Part shown: in pieces, positions 1 through 13,499 of the stretch | Numbering within the stretch: position 1 is the stretch's first letter | How the letters are laid out: every line of letters starts with the position of its first letter | DNA from: Pachypanchax playfairii | Taxonomy: Eukaryota; Chordata; Actinopteri; Cyprinodontiformes; Aplocheilidae | Length of the DNA: 64,000 nt | Reading direction: 5' to 3' | Assembly (NCBI GenBank): GCA_006937955.1 | Contig: SSNP01000001.1 | Span: 7,882,165-7,946,164, forward strand | Notes under the pieces: generated by a model | Seen by the model: the letters and a program-made list of their open reading frames with translations, nothing else | What the model was told of the DNA's origin: nothing | Database searches by the model: none | Made by a program: the position numbers and the translations under genes

Positions 1-934
1 ACCCTCAGTTTTTTTTTCCTCAGGAAAAGTAAATATAATCATCTTTGAAATATGCACTAACAACCCACTCTTTGATCTTATAATAAGTAATACATGTACA
101 CGGTGCATGGTCCATTTCCCATTCATTTTATCATGAAAAGGCAGAGGTTTACATTTACATTAAAGAAGAAGTGTTAAAGGCTTGTTTTCAAAAACCTAAC
201 AACTCTCAGCCAAGCATGACTGGGCAAGCATATACCTTCCTAAAAGCATTTACTGGGAAAGTGTGTGTAACATCACAAGCGTTGTCAGTCTGTTAAAGTA
301 ATACCATTCATCCATTCGTTCAAACATCCTGTAGGTCAGTGTTCTGGCAAACTGCTGTGAACTCTTTCTCCCTGCCAATCAGTTAGGTGAACCAGGTGGA
401 ACTAATCTTCCAGGCAATCTGGGCGTGCCCGGTACGTGGCTCTGTTGTTTTTCTTGGACTGCAGTGCAAGAAGTGAGAGCAGCACTTGTGACACTGCAAA
501 AGTGTGCAAACTCCATCTTTGGAGTCAAGGTGAGTGTGCAAGACCAAGCCCTCTACAAAACTGCAAAGGAAAGCCAGTAAGCACCATGTTGGCCTTGGCT
601 TTTTGGCTAAAATTACATTAGGAATGTGGTGTGAGTGATACTCTGGATAACAGTCTCTCAACTCTTGTGACTTTGATTGGACTATCACAGTGAGTTGGTG
701 TTATTTTAACCCAAAATGCTGTTGGGTTTATAAAACAAAGGGGGGTTAAAGGAAAGGCAGTTTAAAAAAAACACATTTATTTACATCTATTTAAAATATA
801 CTGATTTTGATTTAAAATACTGAATACATTTTTGGGAAATATTTGCATGAAATAAATTAGACACCTTTTAATGTATTTCTTTATCAATTTAAATTTAATG
901 TATTTGGAATATAGACAGCTTCACTAAGTTTACT
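1..934. other. AT-rich non-coding DNA
   Basis: No recognisable gene. The only structured item is a 65-nt segment at 465-529 flanked by a pyrimidine-rich AG acceptor and a strong AAG|GTGAGT donor; it is treated under findings because no protein family is recognised. Opposing short open frames (436-621 plus, 383-688 minus) overlap each other and show no domain. Confidence 0.6.
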
Positions 935-1720
935 TGGAATTGCATAATGTGAGCACAAGCAGGAGCTTACCCAGGATAGATGGCAGTGGACACGGCAGGT
1001 GTCTGAGTTAGTTAGCGACAAGCAAATTGCAAGGGATTCTTCACAAAGTAAACTTGTCACAGTATCTGACCAGGTTTGCTCTACAGGCAGTGGATCTGAG
1101 CGGAGAGCACATCTTTGAGGAGGTGTCCACAAGGCTAGAGGATCTGACAGGTAAGGAGCAGGCTAGAACTGCTATGTGAGGAGTCCAGGAGAGCAGTGGG
1201 TTAGTGTCAGCTGTCTGACAACAGATAGTGGAACTAACAAATCCACTTCTGAGATAGTGGAACTAACAAATCCACTTCTGGTTAGCAGCTCTAACAATTT
1301 ATTAATATTCAAGTATCTTATTAAGGAGTTTTCAGGCAAGATTACTCCAGCATTTAACATCCAAATTCATAATGATACACAAACAGAGATCACTTGCAGG
1401 GAGGAGGGTTGATGCAGAAGTACCGGTGGGAACAAAGGCGAGTCAACAAGGAGAATCACGGTTCCAAAACATAATGTCCTACAGGTGAGTATTTTCCAGC
1501 AGGCAAGAGGTAAGTTTAGGGCTAATCCAGATAGGTACACAGAAAATCTGTAACAATTTTCAGAAAATGCTCATAAGAGAAACAGGTGTGTTCAACAAAC
1601 TCATGATTTGCTGACTGCCTGCTGTTCCTTAAAAAAGAAGCAGAACCAGCGGCTGCAGATGACAGGTAGGAAAAATACACAGGTGACAAAGGACATGCTG
1701 ATTTTACAACTGAATACATG
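935..1720. repeat. GC-richer unclassified block, probably transposon-derived
   Basis: This block is richer in G and C than its flanks and is studded with AGGTRAG/CAGGTG-like words (near 994, 1148, 1488, 1510, 1583, 1665, 1680). Its texture resembles the sub-terminal parts of teleost DNA transposons or LTR elements, but no transposase, reverse transcriptase, terminal repeat or target duplication can be seen. It holds a perfect 29-bp tandem duplication and an exon-like segment at 1087-1150. Origin is an inference from composition and repeat style only; it could instead be unique sequence. Confidence 0.3.
1223..1280. repeat. Perfect 29-bp tandem duplication
   Basis: Two identical 29-bp units (1223-1251 and 1252-1280), each starting AGATAGTGGAACTAAC and ending CACTTCTG, lie directly head to tail. 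Identity of the copies points to a recent slippage or end-joining duplication. Confidence 0.95.
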
Positions 1721-4700
1721 ATATGGCTTTAGAAATTAATGTTGTTTTACATGTTGTGTACTGCATAGATTAGGATTAATCTGTGAGATTACTACTGTTA
1801 CATGTCATCCAGAACCAAAACAACAGTGTCCAGTTGTCATCAGTGAGGCAGTTTATGTCTGAAAGGGAATTTAGAATGATCTTGTCAAGAGATACCTTTG
1901 TATCTATGAAAAGCAAAATAGAAGAAAAAAATAGTGTACAGACTTGACTTAAAGTTTTGACTCAGGTCCTTTTCAAAAACTGTACTGCAGATTGCATAAT
2001 AACAATTGACAAGCTGCCCTCTCCAGCCCTGTAAGCAATCCATATGAGCATCCTTTGAGACTATAAAACTTTTTTTTTTTCCAAAACTCCCAGCCAATCC
2101 TATTGCAACCTTGTGGTCTGTGCAGTCCACCTACTCAGCAATGAGCGAGTTGATTTTCTCTGGAACTCCTAAAACAAGCTAATGTTGTTGCTGAATAACT
2201 CTACAGCTGGTGTGATAGATGCCCAAATTCAAAAGTGTATTTCTGAAAGTGACAAATGTTTGTGTCTTAACCTGAGAAGGAAATTACAGTAATTGTCCTT
2301 CCATTTTCTTGTTACATGTTGAAATTCAATACACACCATAATCTTCAAGAAGCGCATTTCCCAACACATTGTGAGGACAGAATTATGCTATTTGTGCACA
2401 AACTAAAATATTTTCAACATATTTCTTTTTATACAGAATTTTAGGCAGATTAAGAATGCAAGACTCGAATAAGAATATTAAAATTGAATTTCAAATAAAA
2501 AGATAAAATATGAACAGCAAACTGATTAACTATTTTAAAGAGCAATTGGGCTTCACAATTCAAATATGAACCAAGGCATTCCCACCAGTTTTGACTTAAC
2601 AGCCTCCCCTTCTGTAGGCTTAATGAAGAATAGAGTAGGCAGAGAAATCAAATGCACTTTTAATTATTTAGCACCCTGCTGGATTGAGCTTGTTTTCTAC
2701 ATCAAACACAGTGAAACGCAGCATACAGAAACCAGGAATCCACTGCAGTCAATCCTAAGCAAGCTCTCTGGAAAGTATCAGGAAATACTTCAATTTTCAC
2801 AGATCTTTAAATCATAGTGGAAGCACTGCCCATGTCCCATCACCAGCACTAAACAACCCACCATGGCACAGTATGGGTCTGTTTTGGATTCCACAAGACT
2901 TTAACAAGACAGAGGTAGGCCTAATAATAATTGTGTTTTGGTTTTGTTGAACTTTTAATGATCAACTTGAGGTCACAAGAACAGTTACTGCAGGTGCCTG
3001 ATTCATTTCGTAAATGTACAACTTTTGAGAAAAAACATATGATTCTTAAATATTATTATTTTTTGGATTTCTTTGAAAAAAAGGTGTCCATTGAGTAGAT
3101 ATTTTTCTTTCTTACATCATATGGATGTAACAAAAATTCACCTATGTGCACTGATATTTGTCACTATCAAGACAAAATCATGACATGAATAAACTAAGAC
3201 ATGTTTTTTTTATATCACATGGTATCTCAGAGGAATATCATGTGTTAAACCTAAAATACCAAATCATATTTGACACACAAGAGCTGTTAACTACTTCACC
3301 AGTGTTAGTACTTTACTCAAAAACTTGCTGTATCAAATCACATATATGATCTAAGTACTACAGGAGACAAGAGGCAAGCTTATTAAGATCATCATATGAA
3401 ATCATGTTTTTTGTTATAATTATTAAATTTATAACATTATACTAGATTGTATTAACATTATTACATAATACAAAAAAAGATTGTATATTTATAAAAAAAA
3501 TCAAATTGTTATCCAATTGGCAGTTTGAAATAAAAGGGCAACAGCTCAACCATTTGAGAGCTGAACCCACAACATCTCTGCACAGTGTGTGTGGATGAGA
3601 AAAAAAGGTTTTGAAATGTTGAGGCTGTTTTGATCCCAATGCAAGTAGTACAGAACTATTTAATACAATTGGCTTATGAGCTTTTAAAATGTTTAAGGAG
3701 GTTTCATAATTTATTAGTAAATGGCCAAAATACTAGAAAGAGCAACATTTTGTTATGAACCCACCCCCCCACCCCCCAAAAAAAGAAAAAAAAAAAACTT
3801 TGTAATGCATCTATTATTTAAATTAAAGCATTTGCTTTGTGGATTAGAATGGCTCCAGGACCATTAGGGAAAGAAGGAAGCGAGATAGTGTCCTTAGACT
3901 GAACTTTTACCTTTCAGTGACTTTGAGTTGAATTGTTAGCCTGCAGATGTTTACATCTCCAGAGGCTTTAACAAAAGATTTGACATGAGACCATGTTTCC
4001 CTGCATTAGATGTAGCAGCAGTTTTGAAATACAATTGGTCTAATCCAGTCAACAGTGGCAATGTAATAATGCTTTTTTTCTTAATATGTGGCCAGTTTGG
4101 AATGAGCACCCTGAAATACTCCACAGGAAGCTCAACAATGAAGCTGTTTATAAAAACAGACAGATCAGACCAACTCTTCAGAAGATTTGAAGCCTTTCAG
4201 TGTGTGTGCTTGAAAGTGCTACTTTCTTTCCATCCATCTGTTAGAGCATATCAGGTACTTACTCAAATAGGCCGGATGAGCAGTAGAAGATGCTGTTTCT
4301 GTTCTTTGGTAACTGTGAAGCAACTGTAGGTGACCAACACTACTTACATTGTGCATAATATGCTGACTGTTGTTATTCAGAGGCTGTAATGGCTGAATGT
4401 AAATATAGTACATGCAAGTGGGAGAAAGTATTTAGTTAATTCCTATTTTTGTTCCTTCTTTAAAATAATAATACAAAAAATGCACTGATTTTGCAAATGC
4501 ATGACAACAACAAAATATAAACCTTAAACAGGTTGAGAATTATAAAAAAAAAAAGACAACGAGAAGAATAAAGAAACTAAAACAAATGAGGATGAAGGTG
4601 GTAAATGTTGATGGCTGCAATGACAAATTCTGTGCAGAGGTGCCAATTAGTTATTCATTAACTTTATTGACTGACTCAGTGTAGTTAAATACAGGTCATC

Positions 4701-7420
4701 ACAGGTATTAAAGAGAACTTGAAATTAAAAAAATATTATGGTGCAAGGAATCCGTCTTCTTGAAAGGATGCACAAGGATGACAGACTTGGTCTTGATGCT
4801 CTAACCAAAAAGTCTGACAACAAGAAAAAAAGGCCTGTGCAGGTCACACACTTCACATGAGGCTTTTGCTAAAATACAAAATAAAAATAATGTAAACTAA
4901 CTCATTTTTAAAAGCACATAAATCATACGCTTAGTTTTAAGAAACACCAATTGTCAGAGATTTTCTCTCCTAAATGCAGAACTTTTTTTTTTTTCATTCC
5001 ATTTTCCAGACTAGAATTGTTGGATTTCTGTGAGCTGCTGGCACTTTATCAGATATGTCCTTGTACACTGAAGCAAGGAGTGGGAGGTCACATACAAATC
5101 CCAGATGTAAACATCACTGGCAGGATGCATTTGTGCAGTAGAGTGATGAAGTAAAAGGAAAGAAGAAGTCTGGAGAAATCAAAGAGGTAGCAGAAAAGCT
5201 GGTGGAGAGCAGTGGGATGGAGTGTGCAGGAATGACCTCTCCTGTCCCTGTAATGCTGCAGTTTACTTTTGTAATCCCCTGCAGAACAGCTAAGGGGGAC
5301 ATTTCACACTGTGTTTCTCTGGAGGAAGAATAAGTGATGGCTAAAATGATCATTTTTTTGTGGAATGTGGATTAAATGTCAGATTGCAGCTCAAATAGTC
5401 ACACCCAATCCTTGTAACTATCAGAGACAGCAAAATGATCTTTAACATAAAGTTTATTTTTTCTTTCTCTTATCACCTCAGAAATTAGTGATAATAATTA
5501 TAACAGTGTTACATATGAAGCTCTCCATCAGCTAAACGCAGACATGAGTCCAGCATGCTTGCTTTGCATTTGTAGATCTTTGTGTTTTTGACATTTTTTT
5601 TTTTATTTTTATTATTATTCTTATTTGTGAGCACCTCTGAAGGAGGGGTTAATGAAAATATCCTCCGACTTGCCTGTAGTTAAATAAATCAGGATAGGCC
5701 TCTCCTTGAATCAGTGTGAGGGTTGACAAGAGAATACAGGTTTTTGTGTCTATGATTTAAAAAATAAAAAAAAAATAAGGATAGTGCCTTTTTATTATTT
5801 GCAACAGCTTCCTTATAAAGTCTAAATCCTTTTGGAATTTAGTTTTTTAATGCCACGATGACAGTACTTGTTTGTTTAGTTTATCTTTTTTCTAAACAGA
5901 GAAATCTTATTGTGTTGTTTTTTGTTTTTTGTTTTGTTTTGTTTTGTTTTTTTGATGGAGTCTTAGTTGAAATAGAAGCCCACTTGTATGGGCAAAATCT
6001 ATTTAACAAAAAATAAAATAAAATAAAACAGTAATATGTTGTTACAGAAGGTGAAAAGATTTCTTTCTCAATCCTCTCTCTGTAGTCCTATTGTTCACCG
6101 GGCAGGGACAGCAAACCCTTTGGGAAAATAAATGCAGGGTAAAGGTGTTGGAGTTTCATAACATGAAGGTGTTGCAATGAGATATCAGAAAACTCAGCAA
6201 GTTGAATATGCTGCTGAAAAGAGGAATTAGCGAAATCTCTGAGAGCAGATCAGATGGGTCTCAAGCTGCATAACCCCAAGAATCAGCTTAAAGAATGGAA
6301 AAAAAAAAGAATGTCAGCGCTGGAAACTTGACATCAAAGTAAGAATCTCCCCTTCAGATGTTTTTTTTCTTTCTGTTCTTACCTGAAAAAGGCCACAAGA
6401 TGTTCCTCTTGTTACCATGAAAAGGAAGTTCTCTGAAGCCGGCTTGGCTGTTAAAACCAATATTTCTTGTCACACATTGAAATTAAACCCAAGATCTGCC
6501 CTCAATATTTTGGAATTAATTCTCCCAGGATGATTAGATCATTTTTGTGTTAAGCACAGTTTGACAAATTAAAACAGACTGAAAAAGATAGTGTGAAAAA
6601 AAAAAATACTAATAACAATACATTTAAAACAGGGTTTTTTCTCAGTTGTAGACATATTCATGCTTTAAGTTCCTTGATGTTGTTTCAGTGACTGTAACTA
6701 GAAACTGATTTCCTGTCTCTCATTTTTTTCCTGGCTTTTGCAGACGCTTAGGCTTTGACAGAGTCTGACCCTGGAGCTCTCTGCTGTCTAAATCTCATTT
6801 CTCCAGTGTGCTAAAGACAGGCTCGCTGCAGAGAAAGGAGTAATAACCACAGAATATGGTGAGTCACACAGCTTGAACACTTCATGGGCAGCCCTCATAT
6901 GAAACTGCATGTGCATTTGTGCCAAAAACCGCAATTCTCTAAGGTGGAAAATAAGACCAAATAAACTGAAGAACACAGTGATGAACAACTGGTAGCAGGT
7001 AAGAGTAAATGAAGAGACTCCTGCTTTCTTTTCATTGATTAATTGGTTGATTGATTGACATTTGCTTTCCTGCTTTATTGGAGTTACTAGATTTTATGAA
7101 TCACCTTAATGGTAACTATACCTTCCCTTCAGCAGTGTGCACATTATGAGTCATGAAACATTTTGGCAGGTAATTCTAACAGACCTAAGGTCTATACATT
7201 TTTCATATGATTCATTTTTTCCTGCAGCAGCATGGTGTCTGAATAAAACAAATGACCCTTCTTCAAAGAGAACTTTTTATACACCTTGGTTTGTGAAGTC
7301 AGATTTAACAAACAGGAAAAAATAAATACATATATGCTCATTTTTGTACATTCATGAGAAAGCTTTAATCGGCTTATGGTATTAATGTTTGGCCAGGGGC
7401 ACAGCTTTGACAAGATATGC
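1721..7420. other. Long AT-rich non-coding stretch
   Basis: No gene recognised. It contains low-complexity tracts: a C-run followed by A-run at about 3763-3799, poly-T near 4984-4995 and 5597-5613, and a (GTTTT)n stretch at about 5923-5952. Two loci have splice-like flanks: an acceptor at 5007-5009 followed by an open frame to a stop at 5154, and a 115-nt segment 6744-6858 that has stops in all frames but good acceptor and GTGAGT donor. Neither matches a known protein. Confidence 0.6.
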
Positions 7421-7892
7421 CCAAATTTGTTGGTACCCTTATATGTAGTTTGTTGAAGCACTTTCATTATTTCCTCCTGAAAAAGCATTTGAAATAAAAG
7501 TAGATATCTAATGGCTTTTATATGTGTTAAAGAAAATCAGAAATGTAAAAAAGGAAATTATTTGTTGTTTTTATTTAAAATATATGCATACATATTTTGA
7601 ACTAATTGATTTGTGCCCTTAAAGAGAATATTTAAAAGGAACAAAGAGGCTCTGTGGTAGTTTGGGATTGTTTGGTGCACCACACTGAACCTGGTCCAGT
7701 GAAAGCAAAGCCCAGAGCACAGAGAAGATTTTAGATATCCATGTTAAAGATAAATACTTTTAGACCACCTCCAAGATTCTTCATGTTCCTGTGACCACAG
7801 CTGCCAATATTATTAAAAAACAACATGATGTTCATGCATTTGTAGCCAGCCTCGATGTAGCCAAGGTGGAAGAGAAAAGGCTCCTAGATTGA
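7421..7892 (+). mobile_element. Tc1/mariner element relic, 5' half
   Basis: The left part (CCAAATTTGTTGGTACCCTT, 7421-7440) resembles the start of a common teleost Tc1-like family. About 280 bp later a transposase N-terminal region begins, which is the usual spacing of inverted repeat and 5' non-coding region in Tc1 elements. The element stops soon after the DNA-binding domain at about 7892; the catalytic domain and right terminus are absent. The left boundary is inferred from resemblance to the family, not from a visible target duplication. Confidence 0.5.
7706..7892 (+). pseudogene. Tc1-like transposase N-terminal HTH fragment
   Basis: Tc1 transposases begin with two helix-turn-helix domains that bind the terminal repeats. 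Here the frame 7764-7889, closed by TGA at 7890-7892, reads through a segment with KILHVPVTTAANIIKK, followed by a degraded linker and KRLLD. This matches the pattern of the Tc1 recognition helix (STVxxIIKK) and the GTVANLPRxGRKR-type linker, the latter poorly conserved here. Upstream in another frame, 7706-7760 resembles the usual KAK..R start of these proteins, so at least one frameshift has occurred. No catalytic DDE residues are present. It cannot make an active enzyme. Confidence 0.55.
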
Positions 7893-10800
7893 TCAGACAT
7901 ATATATAGATTTCATATAGTCATATATTTTATTATATGCATTTCATCATTATTTATTCCTTAAATTTTGAGTTAATATGTTAACAGACAGACATACAGAC
8001 AAATAAATGATGCAATATAAAACACTACCTCCTTGTTAGAAGTTATAATGGGCTTCATAGAAGACGGCTTCAGCATGAACAAAAAACACACAAAAGATCC
8101 AGACTGAAGTCCTTCTTTTTGCCATTTACTTATAACATTTGAGTTTGACATCAAGACAAGAGGTTAAAATTTACATGAATACTTTCAGGTATGTATGTCA
8201 TCTCTCCCTTTGCAATGAACACTACTGTTTAAGTGAGCAAATCTATTGAAACACAACACTGATAGGTGTCCTTGGTCAGAGATAGAGAAAGAAATACACC
8301 ATGAAAACAACTAGAATTAGCAAGAAAGATAGAAGATTAAAAGAAAAACAAAAACAAAAAAACAAGCAGCTAAAGTCTGAGAAAACCTCACAAAGAAATG
8401 ATTAAACCAAAAGTGTATTAAGGTGCATAGATAAACTTATTCTTGCAAGGATATTTTATTGAATTTCAAATTAATTCACTTTTTAAGTGTATGTTATTAT
8501 AACTTTGTTCACCTTAAAATTTGGTGCTATTACAACCCTTATAGAAAAACACAAAACGAAACATTGATTTCACTTTTTTTTTCTACAAATATGATAAAAT
8601 GTGGAAAATGATGGCCATAAAAGATCAAGATGTTGCAAATGTTCCAAACTGTAACTCCCATATGCAGAACCGTTGTTTTACATGTGTTTCACATGTCTAT
8701 ATATGTTTTCACATGTGACTTTTACATAAAAATAGATTCCTCACATGGTAGGTTGACGTGGGTCTTCTGTTGCTTATCAGGTTATGAAACAAACATAGAT
8801 GTAAGTGCTTGGAAAAAAAAGCTCAAAATGTTGATGTCTTTTCAAAAAAAGTAATCTTTTGATGTCAAACCCAAATGTTTTTACAGTGAAAAATCAAAAA
8901 TAAAATCACTGGCCTTGTTGTTACTTTATTTTCTGAGGGGACTGTTTGTATTAAAAAAATAAAGTGATGTTTTTATGACAACTTCTGTGATGGAAGTTAA
9001 CTCGCAGAAAGTGTTCAAGTAACCTCTGAATCTTTTCACCATCCATCACTTTAACTCACAAAACAGAAGGTGCCTCCATGTTATCATACTTCAAAAGAGC
9101 CTCTCTCATTTCACTATGTCTGTCAAACCCAAAATACGTGTTCCCCTACACGTTACTAAGAAACTTATAAGTGCTGATTATTCAATTCAGAGATTATATG
9201 TAAGTGTAGAAAAGGAGTGTGACCTTTTCCTTTCAGCTCATCTTCAGAACAGAGATTGAATCCTTAAGCTCATTGAGGTTTGAGTTGCTGCAGGAGTGGA
9301 GAGGCGAAGGATTTCAGAGTGAATATAGCACTTATGGACTGTTTCTTGATTGATTTGAAAAAAATATTGATCTAATATTCATGATTATTTCATATACAGC
9401 AGCTGGTTAGGGAAAAAAATATCCAAAAGCAGTGGGACACAAGAGAAAACAATCTTTTTCTAGGATTTAAACTGAACAATTTTTTGTACATTTGTTTTTT
9501 CATTTATGTATTTTCCTTTTAAGTTCAAAATTGCATTTTCTCCCAGGAGTATCTGCATTAATCTCTGCACAAATGTCAAATGAGAATTATTATAAAAAAT
9601 GCAGTAAATATTTTGTATAAGTGTCTGCATGCTGTGAAAAAGCTTTCATTCTCTGTCTTTATTTTATCAGCCATTCTCTTCAGTTTCAGAAAAAAAATAC
9701 ATGCCTCATGTGGTTCATGCAGGTCAGTTACTAAATTAGAGGGCAAGGTAAATCAGGAAGAAGTTTAAAGATTTGAAAAGGAGGGGTCTTACTATAGATC
9801 ATACTTTTCATTTGACCTTTAACCCATTTCTAGGAAACTTAAACCAATACATCCAGTCATCCATTACCTATAATAAAGCTGATGTGCAACTCATGGCCTT
9901 GAATAATTTCAAGATTGCAGTTTAAAATCTGCTTCAGTGTCAAATGAGTTATGGTAGCCTAATGCAACATATGAAAACTCAAGAGAGCAATAGAGGATGC
10001 CAGTGATGAATAAATATGTACAAAAGTCTTTGGTTTAGGTGCATTTTTCACTTTGAAAGCTTATCTTATGTGGTGAAGTAGAAAAGCAGAGCATGGATTT
10101 ACAGAGTTACTGGGCTGCTTCAAAGGACATCCCACTCATCCTACAATCTGAAAAGGGATCCAAGGGAATATCATCCAAGCAGAATAAAGAGTTGAAGGGA
10201 CAGGGATTTAAAGGGACTGTTCCCCTTATGAATAAATATGGAGTGAATGTTCATCATGCACTTTTCACTAAAAAGGAGGATTTTTGTTGTGCATAGACTG
10301 TGACGGAGCCAGTTAGCAAAAGCATATATGAAAGGACTTTCCAAAACTAGAATTGAAGCTGTGAAACATTTAACTCTCTAGCAAAGTTTATAAAAGGCAC
10401 ACATTTATCAGGATATGATTTGTGTTAGGGTCATGTAGGGACATTCCAATTAGGAATGTCATGAGCCAGTCAGGAAAATATCAGATCTGGGTCCCAATTT
10501 AGGCCCTTTTCATCGATCAGTATCAGAGTGGCTGACACTTCAGTCAGACACATCATCTGTGCCATAATACAGCACAAACTCTTTTCTAGGTCAGAGGAGA
10601 GAATAATTTTCATCAGGATGAGCTCAGAGAAACCAACAACCAATGTTTTGAATAAAGAATATTAAGTTTAAGAAAGATGGCCCAAACAATGTTTAAAATT
10701 AAAATTTTCATGCTCAAATTGTGAAGGGTTGCAGGAGTATTGCAGTTAGATTTCAGATGTGTGTGGCAATTTTGCAATTGCCAGTTCTTTGGACATGTTA

Positions 10801-13499
10801 AAAATTCAGCAGATAAAAAAATTACAACCCTGTAACACTCCAAAGGACTGGAGAACCTTCACACGTTTCAAGACACTGTGAAAATTCCATCTTGAATCTT
10901 GTCATCAACAGTCACAGCCCACTGACACACTGGCTTCAAAACTACCAGCAAATATATCAGTTATTTGTTTAGACACGGACCTACTGATGATGTTACAGCA
11001 TTTCTGTGATGTACTGTTTATATTTATGAATGGGATATGAAATTTAATTACCATTCAAATAAAAGAAAAAAAAGCTTTGACAATGTATATTTTGCAGCTG
11101 TAAATGAAAAAAAATACACACATTTCCATTTCATGCAGACTTGGAACAAATAGTAAATATTTGTTGTCCTTTCTCTTAGTTTTTAAAATGTTTCATGGAA
11201 AAAAGTCCTAATTGGTACAATGTAAGAAGAGAGAAAAATACCTTATAGTTGTTGATGATTAATTATGAAGCATTGTTACAACAAAGAGATAGTAGACAAA
11301 ATGCACGTTTCCTTGATTTTATGCTATGTTTAGTTTAAAAAAATGATTGTTAAAACTGACAGCAGAAGAAGACAATAACATTTGTCCTTATGACAAACAT
11401 TTTCAGAGACAACTAAACACCTCTACTGGAACTGTATCCAGAATTTTAATCAGGACCTAAAAATGTTGTCTTTTTGGGAATACATAACTTAAGAACAACA
11501 GATGGTGGTTTAAACCTTTGTTTTTACACATCCCTACTGTATGTAAAGCTAGGCCAGAGGCTATTCAAACATTCTGACCTACATTCATTAACAAGCGGCC
11601 ATCGGAAAATGGCTCACCGCTACAACCTGCACTGAATCCAGGAGACAGTCTCCATGGTCTGAAAATGAGTGATGGTAGAAACCAGATGAAACAAATTTAA
11701 AATAACCCACAAGGTGGAAGGTAAAGAAATAACCAGAAACAAGTGGTCACGGATCAGTTTTAGGTCATCAGTGGCTGGAGGTGCAGATGGTTGGCTCCAG
11801 GATCAGTCAGCCATTGCTATACAGGGGCTGCAGCAACGCCTGGTTGATGGGTTTCTTTGGGGAAATTCCCAGCTGCAGTCTCCACCTGCTCACTAAGAGA
11901 ATCCAATTCATATAATGAAGGAAACTGTGCATGAATACAAACACAATGTCATGCATACAAATCCTAATCTTTTCATTATCACACATCTAAGTGAACTCAT
12001 ATTTCTACAAATATAGCTGAAAAGGAAGTAAAAGGCTAACAACTTCTGTCACATCTTTCCTCAAAAACATTTAAAAGCTATAATCATAATAATCATAATT
12101 TGTTTGATGGAAGGAAAATAGACTCAGGCAATGGACATTAATGTGAAACATCTTCAAGGTACAATAAAAGAAGTCAAGTTGTCTTATATTCAAGCACTTG
12201 GGTTTACTGTGACCTTGCTCTATTATTTATTATTAACTCTGTTTATCTTGCATTCAAGGAAATGTTGAAGTTACATTTTTTATGGCCCTAAGGCCACTTC
12301 ATACTGGTTGATGGTCCTGGTAAACCTTCTGCAACTTACAAGTCCTACAGTATTAGAATGTGGTTAGACTGAAGCAAAAATAGATATGTGTGTAAACATA
12401 ATAATATCTTACTATATTTTTGGTACTCGCAACTTTCTCTTTTGTTCTTCTTTGCATCCAAAGCATTTTCTTATGTGCTTTCACCATGCTCTGTCAGCAT
12501 GTAATCCTACATTTTTATTGGTTCTCATTAAATTTATCAAATGGTTAAAATCACTAAGAAAACTGTCAAAGACTGAAACATACAGAATGTTGCCTGTATA
12601 ACAAACTGAGTGCACAATGGTTAGAATCAGTAAATGGTAATATTTGGATATTGCATGTTGTATGTGTTTGCAATCTGCTAAGAGCTCAACCTGTTTCACA
12701 ATGATAAAGGTCATAAAACACATGACAGCTTCACAATTCTGGTTTGAGTAGTAAAGATAAAGCACACAGCTGCAGTTGTCTTTACTGAGGTCTCTCAAAT
12801 TCTGTTTCACATATCTAAACTTCATCTGACAGACAATTTTTGGCTGCTACAGTTGGAAATTGACTTTCATGTGCCAACATGAGATTTTACTTCACAGTAA
12901 AGGAGCTTTCTTATGCCAAATAAAAGCATTTGGAAATGCACACTGCCTAAAGTATCATATCTTTGTTAAAACTTCCCTGAGTTTCTATTACTATTACTAT
13001 TTAAAAATGGTAATCTCAAATCTTAGTTGCACTTAAATTAGATTAATTTTATCAAAGAAAAAGGGTGGATCAAAAAAAAAAAATCACTTGATCCTTGAGA
13101 TACATTTTGACAGATTTATGTTTATTTGATGAGGTTGTAGCAAAACAGGAGAAGTTGGAATATATGCATTTTATCATTTCTACTAGTATGTAAACAAATT
13201 TATAAAAGCCTAAATGTGTGTTTGTTAATATGTACAGAGGATAGAGAATAATACATAAATATATCACCTTTGATTTTTTTTATAGTTCAGAATTTGATTA
13301 AGTATTACCTTTGGCTCAACTCCAACTTTACTAGCATTTTTTTCTGTTTGTTTAATTGTTTTGTTTTTATAATAAATTAACAAGGAACTTTAATAACAAC
13401 TTTTATTTATTTTTTTTAAGTGATGAAAAATAGCATACTGCAGTTACTGTATCAAAAGATAAACTATAGGTTTTTAGGGCTATAAGACTAAATTTTAAA
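7893..13499. other. AT-rich non-coding stretch
   Basis: No gene or recognised mobile element. It holds scattered A/T runs and a small perfect inverted repeat at 10439-10459 (GACATTCC arms, 5-nt loop). A slightly GC-richer patch with a 60-codon frame lies at 11714-11896; it has no recognisable domain. Short frames at 10093-10296 and 12481-12825 are likewise unassigned. Confidence 0.6.

Noticed and set aside
5010..5154. Terminal-exon-like frame after a pyrimidine-rich acceptor
   Set aside because: There is only an acceptor and a short unrecognised frame; T-runs before AG are common in this sequence.
7651..7700. GSVVVWDC-like peptide resembling the first beta-strand of Tc1 catalytic domains
   Set aside because: It lies upstream of the HTH on the same strand, the wrong order for a transposase, and the match is short; probably chance.
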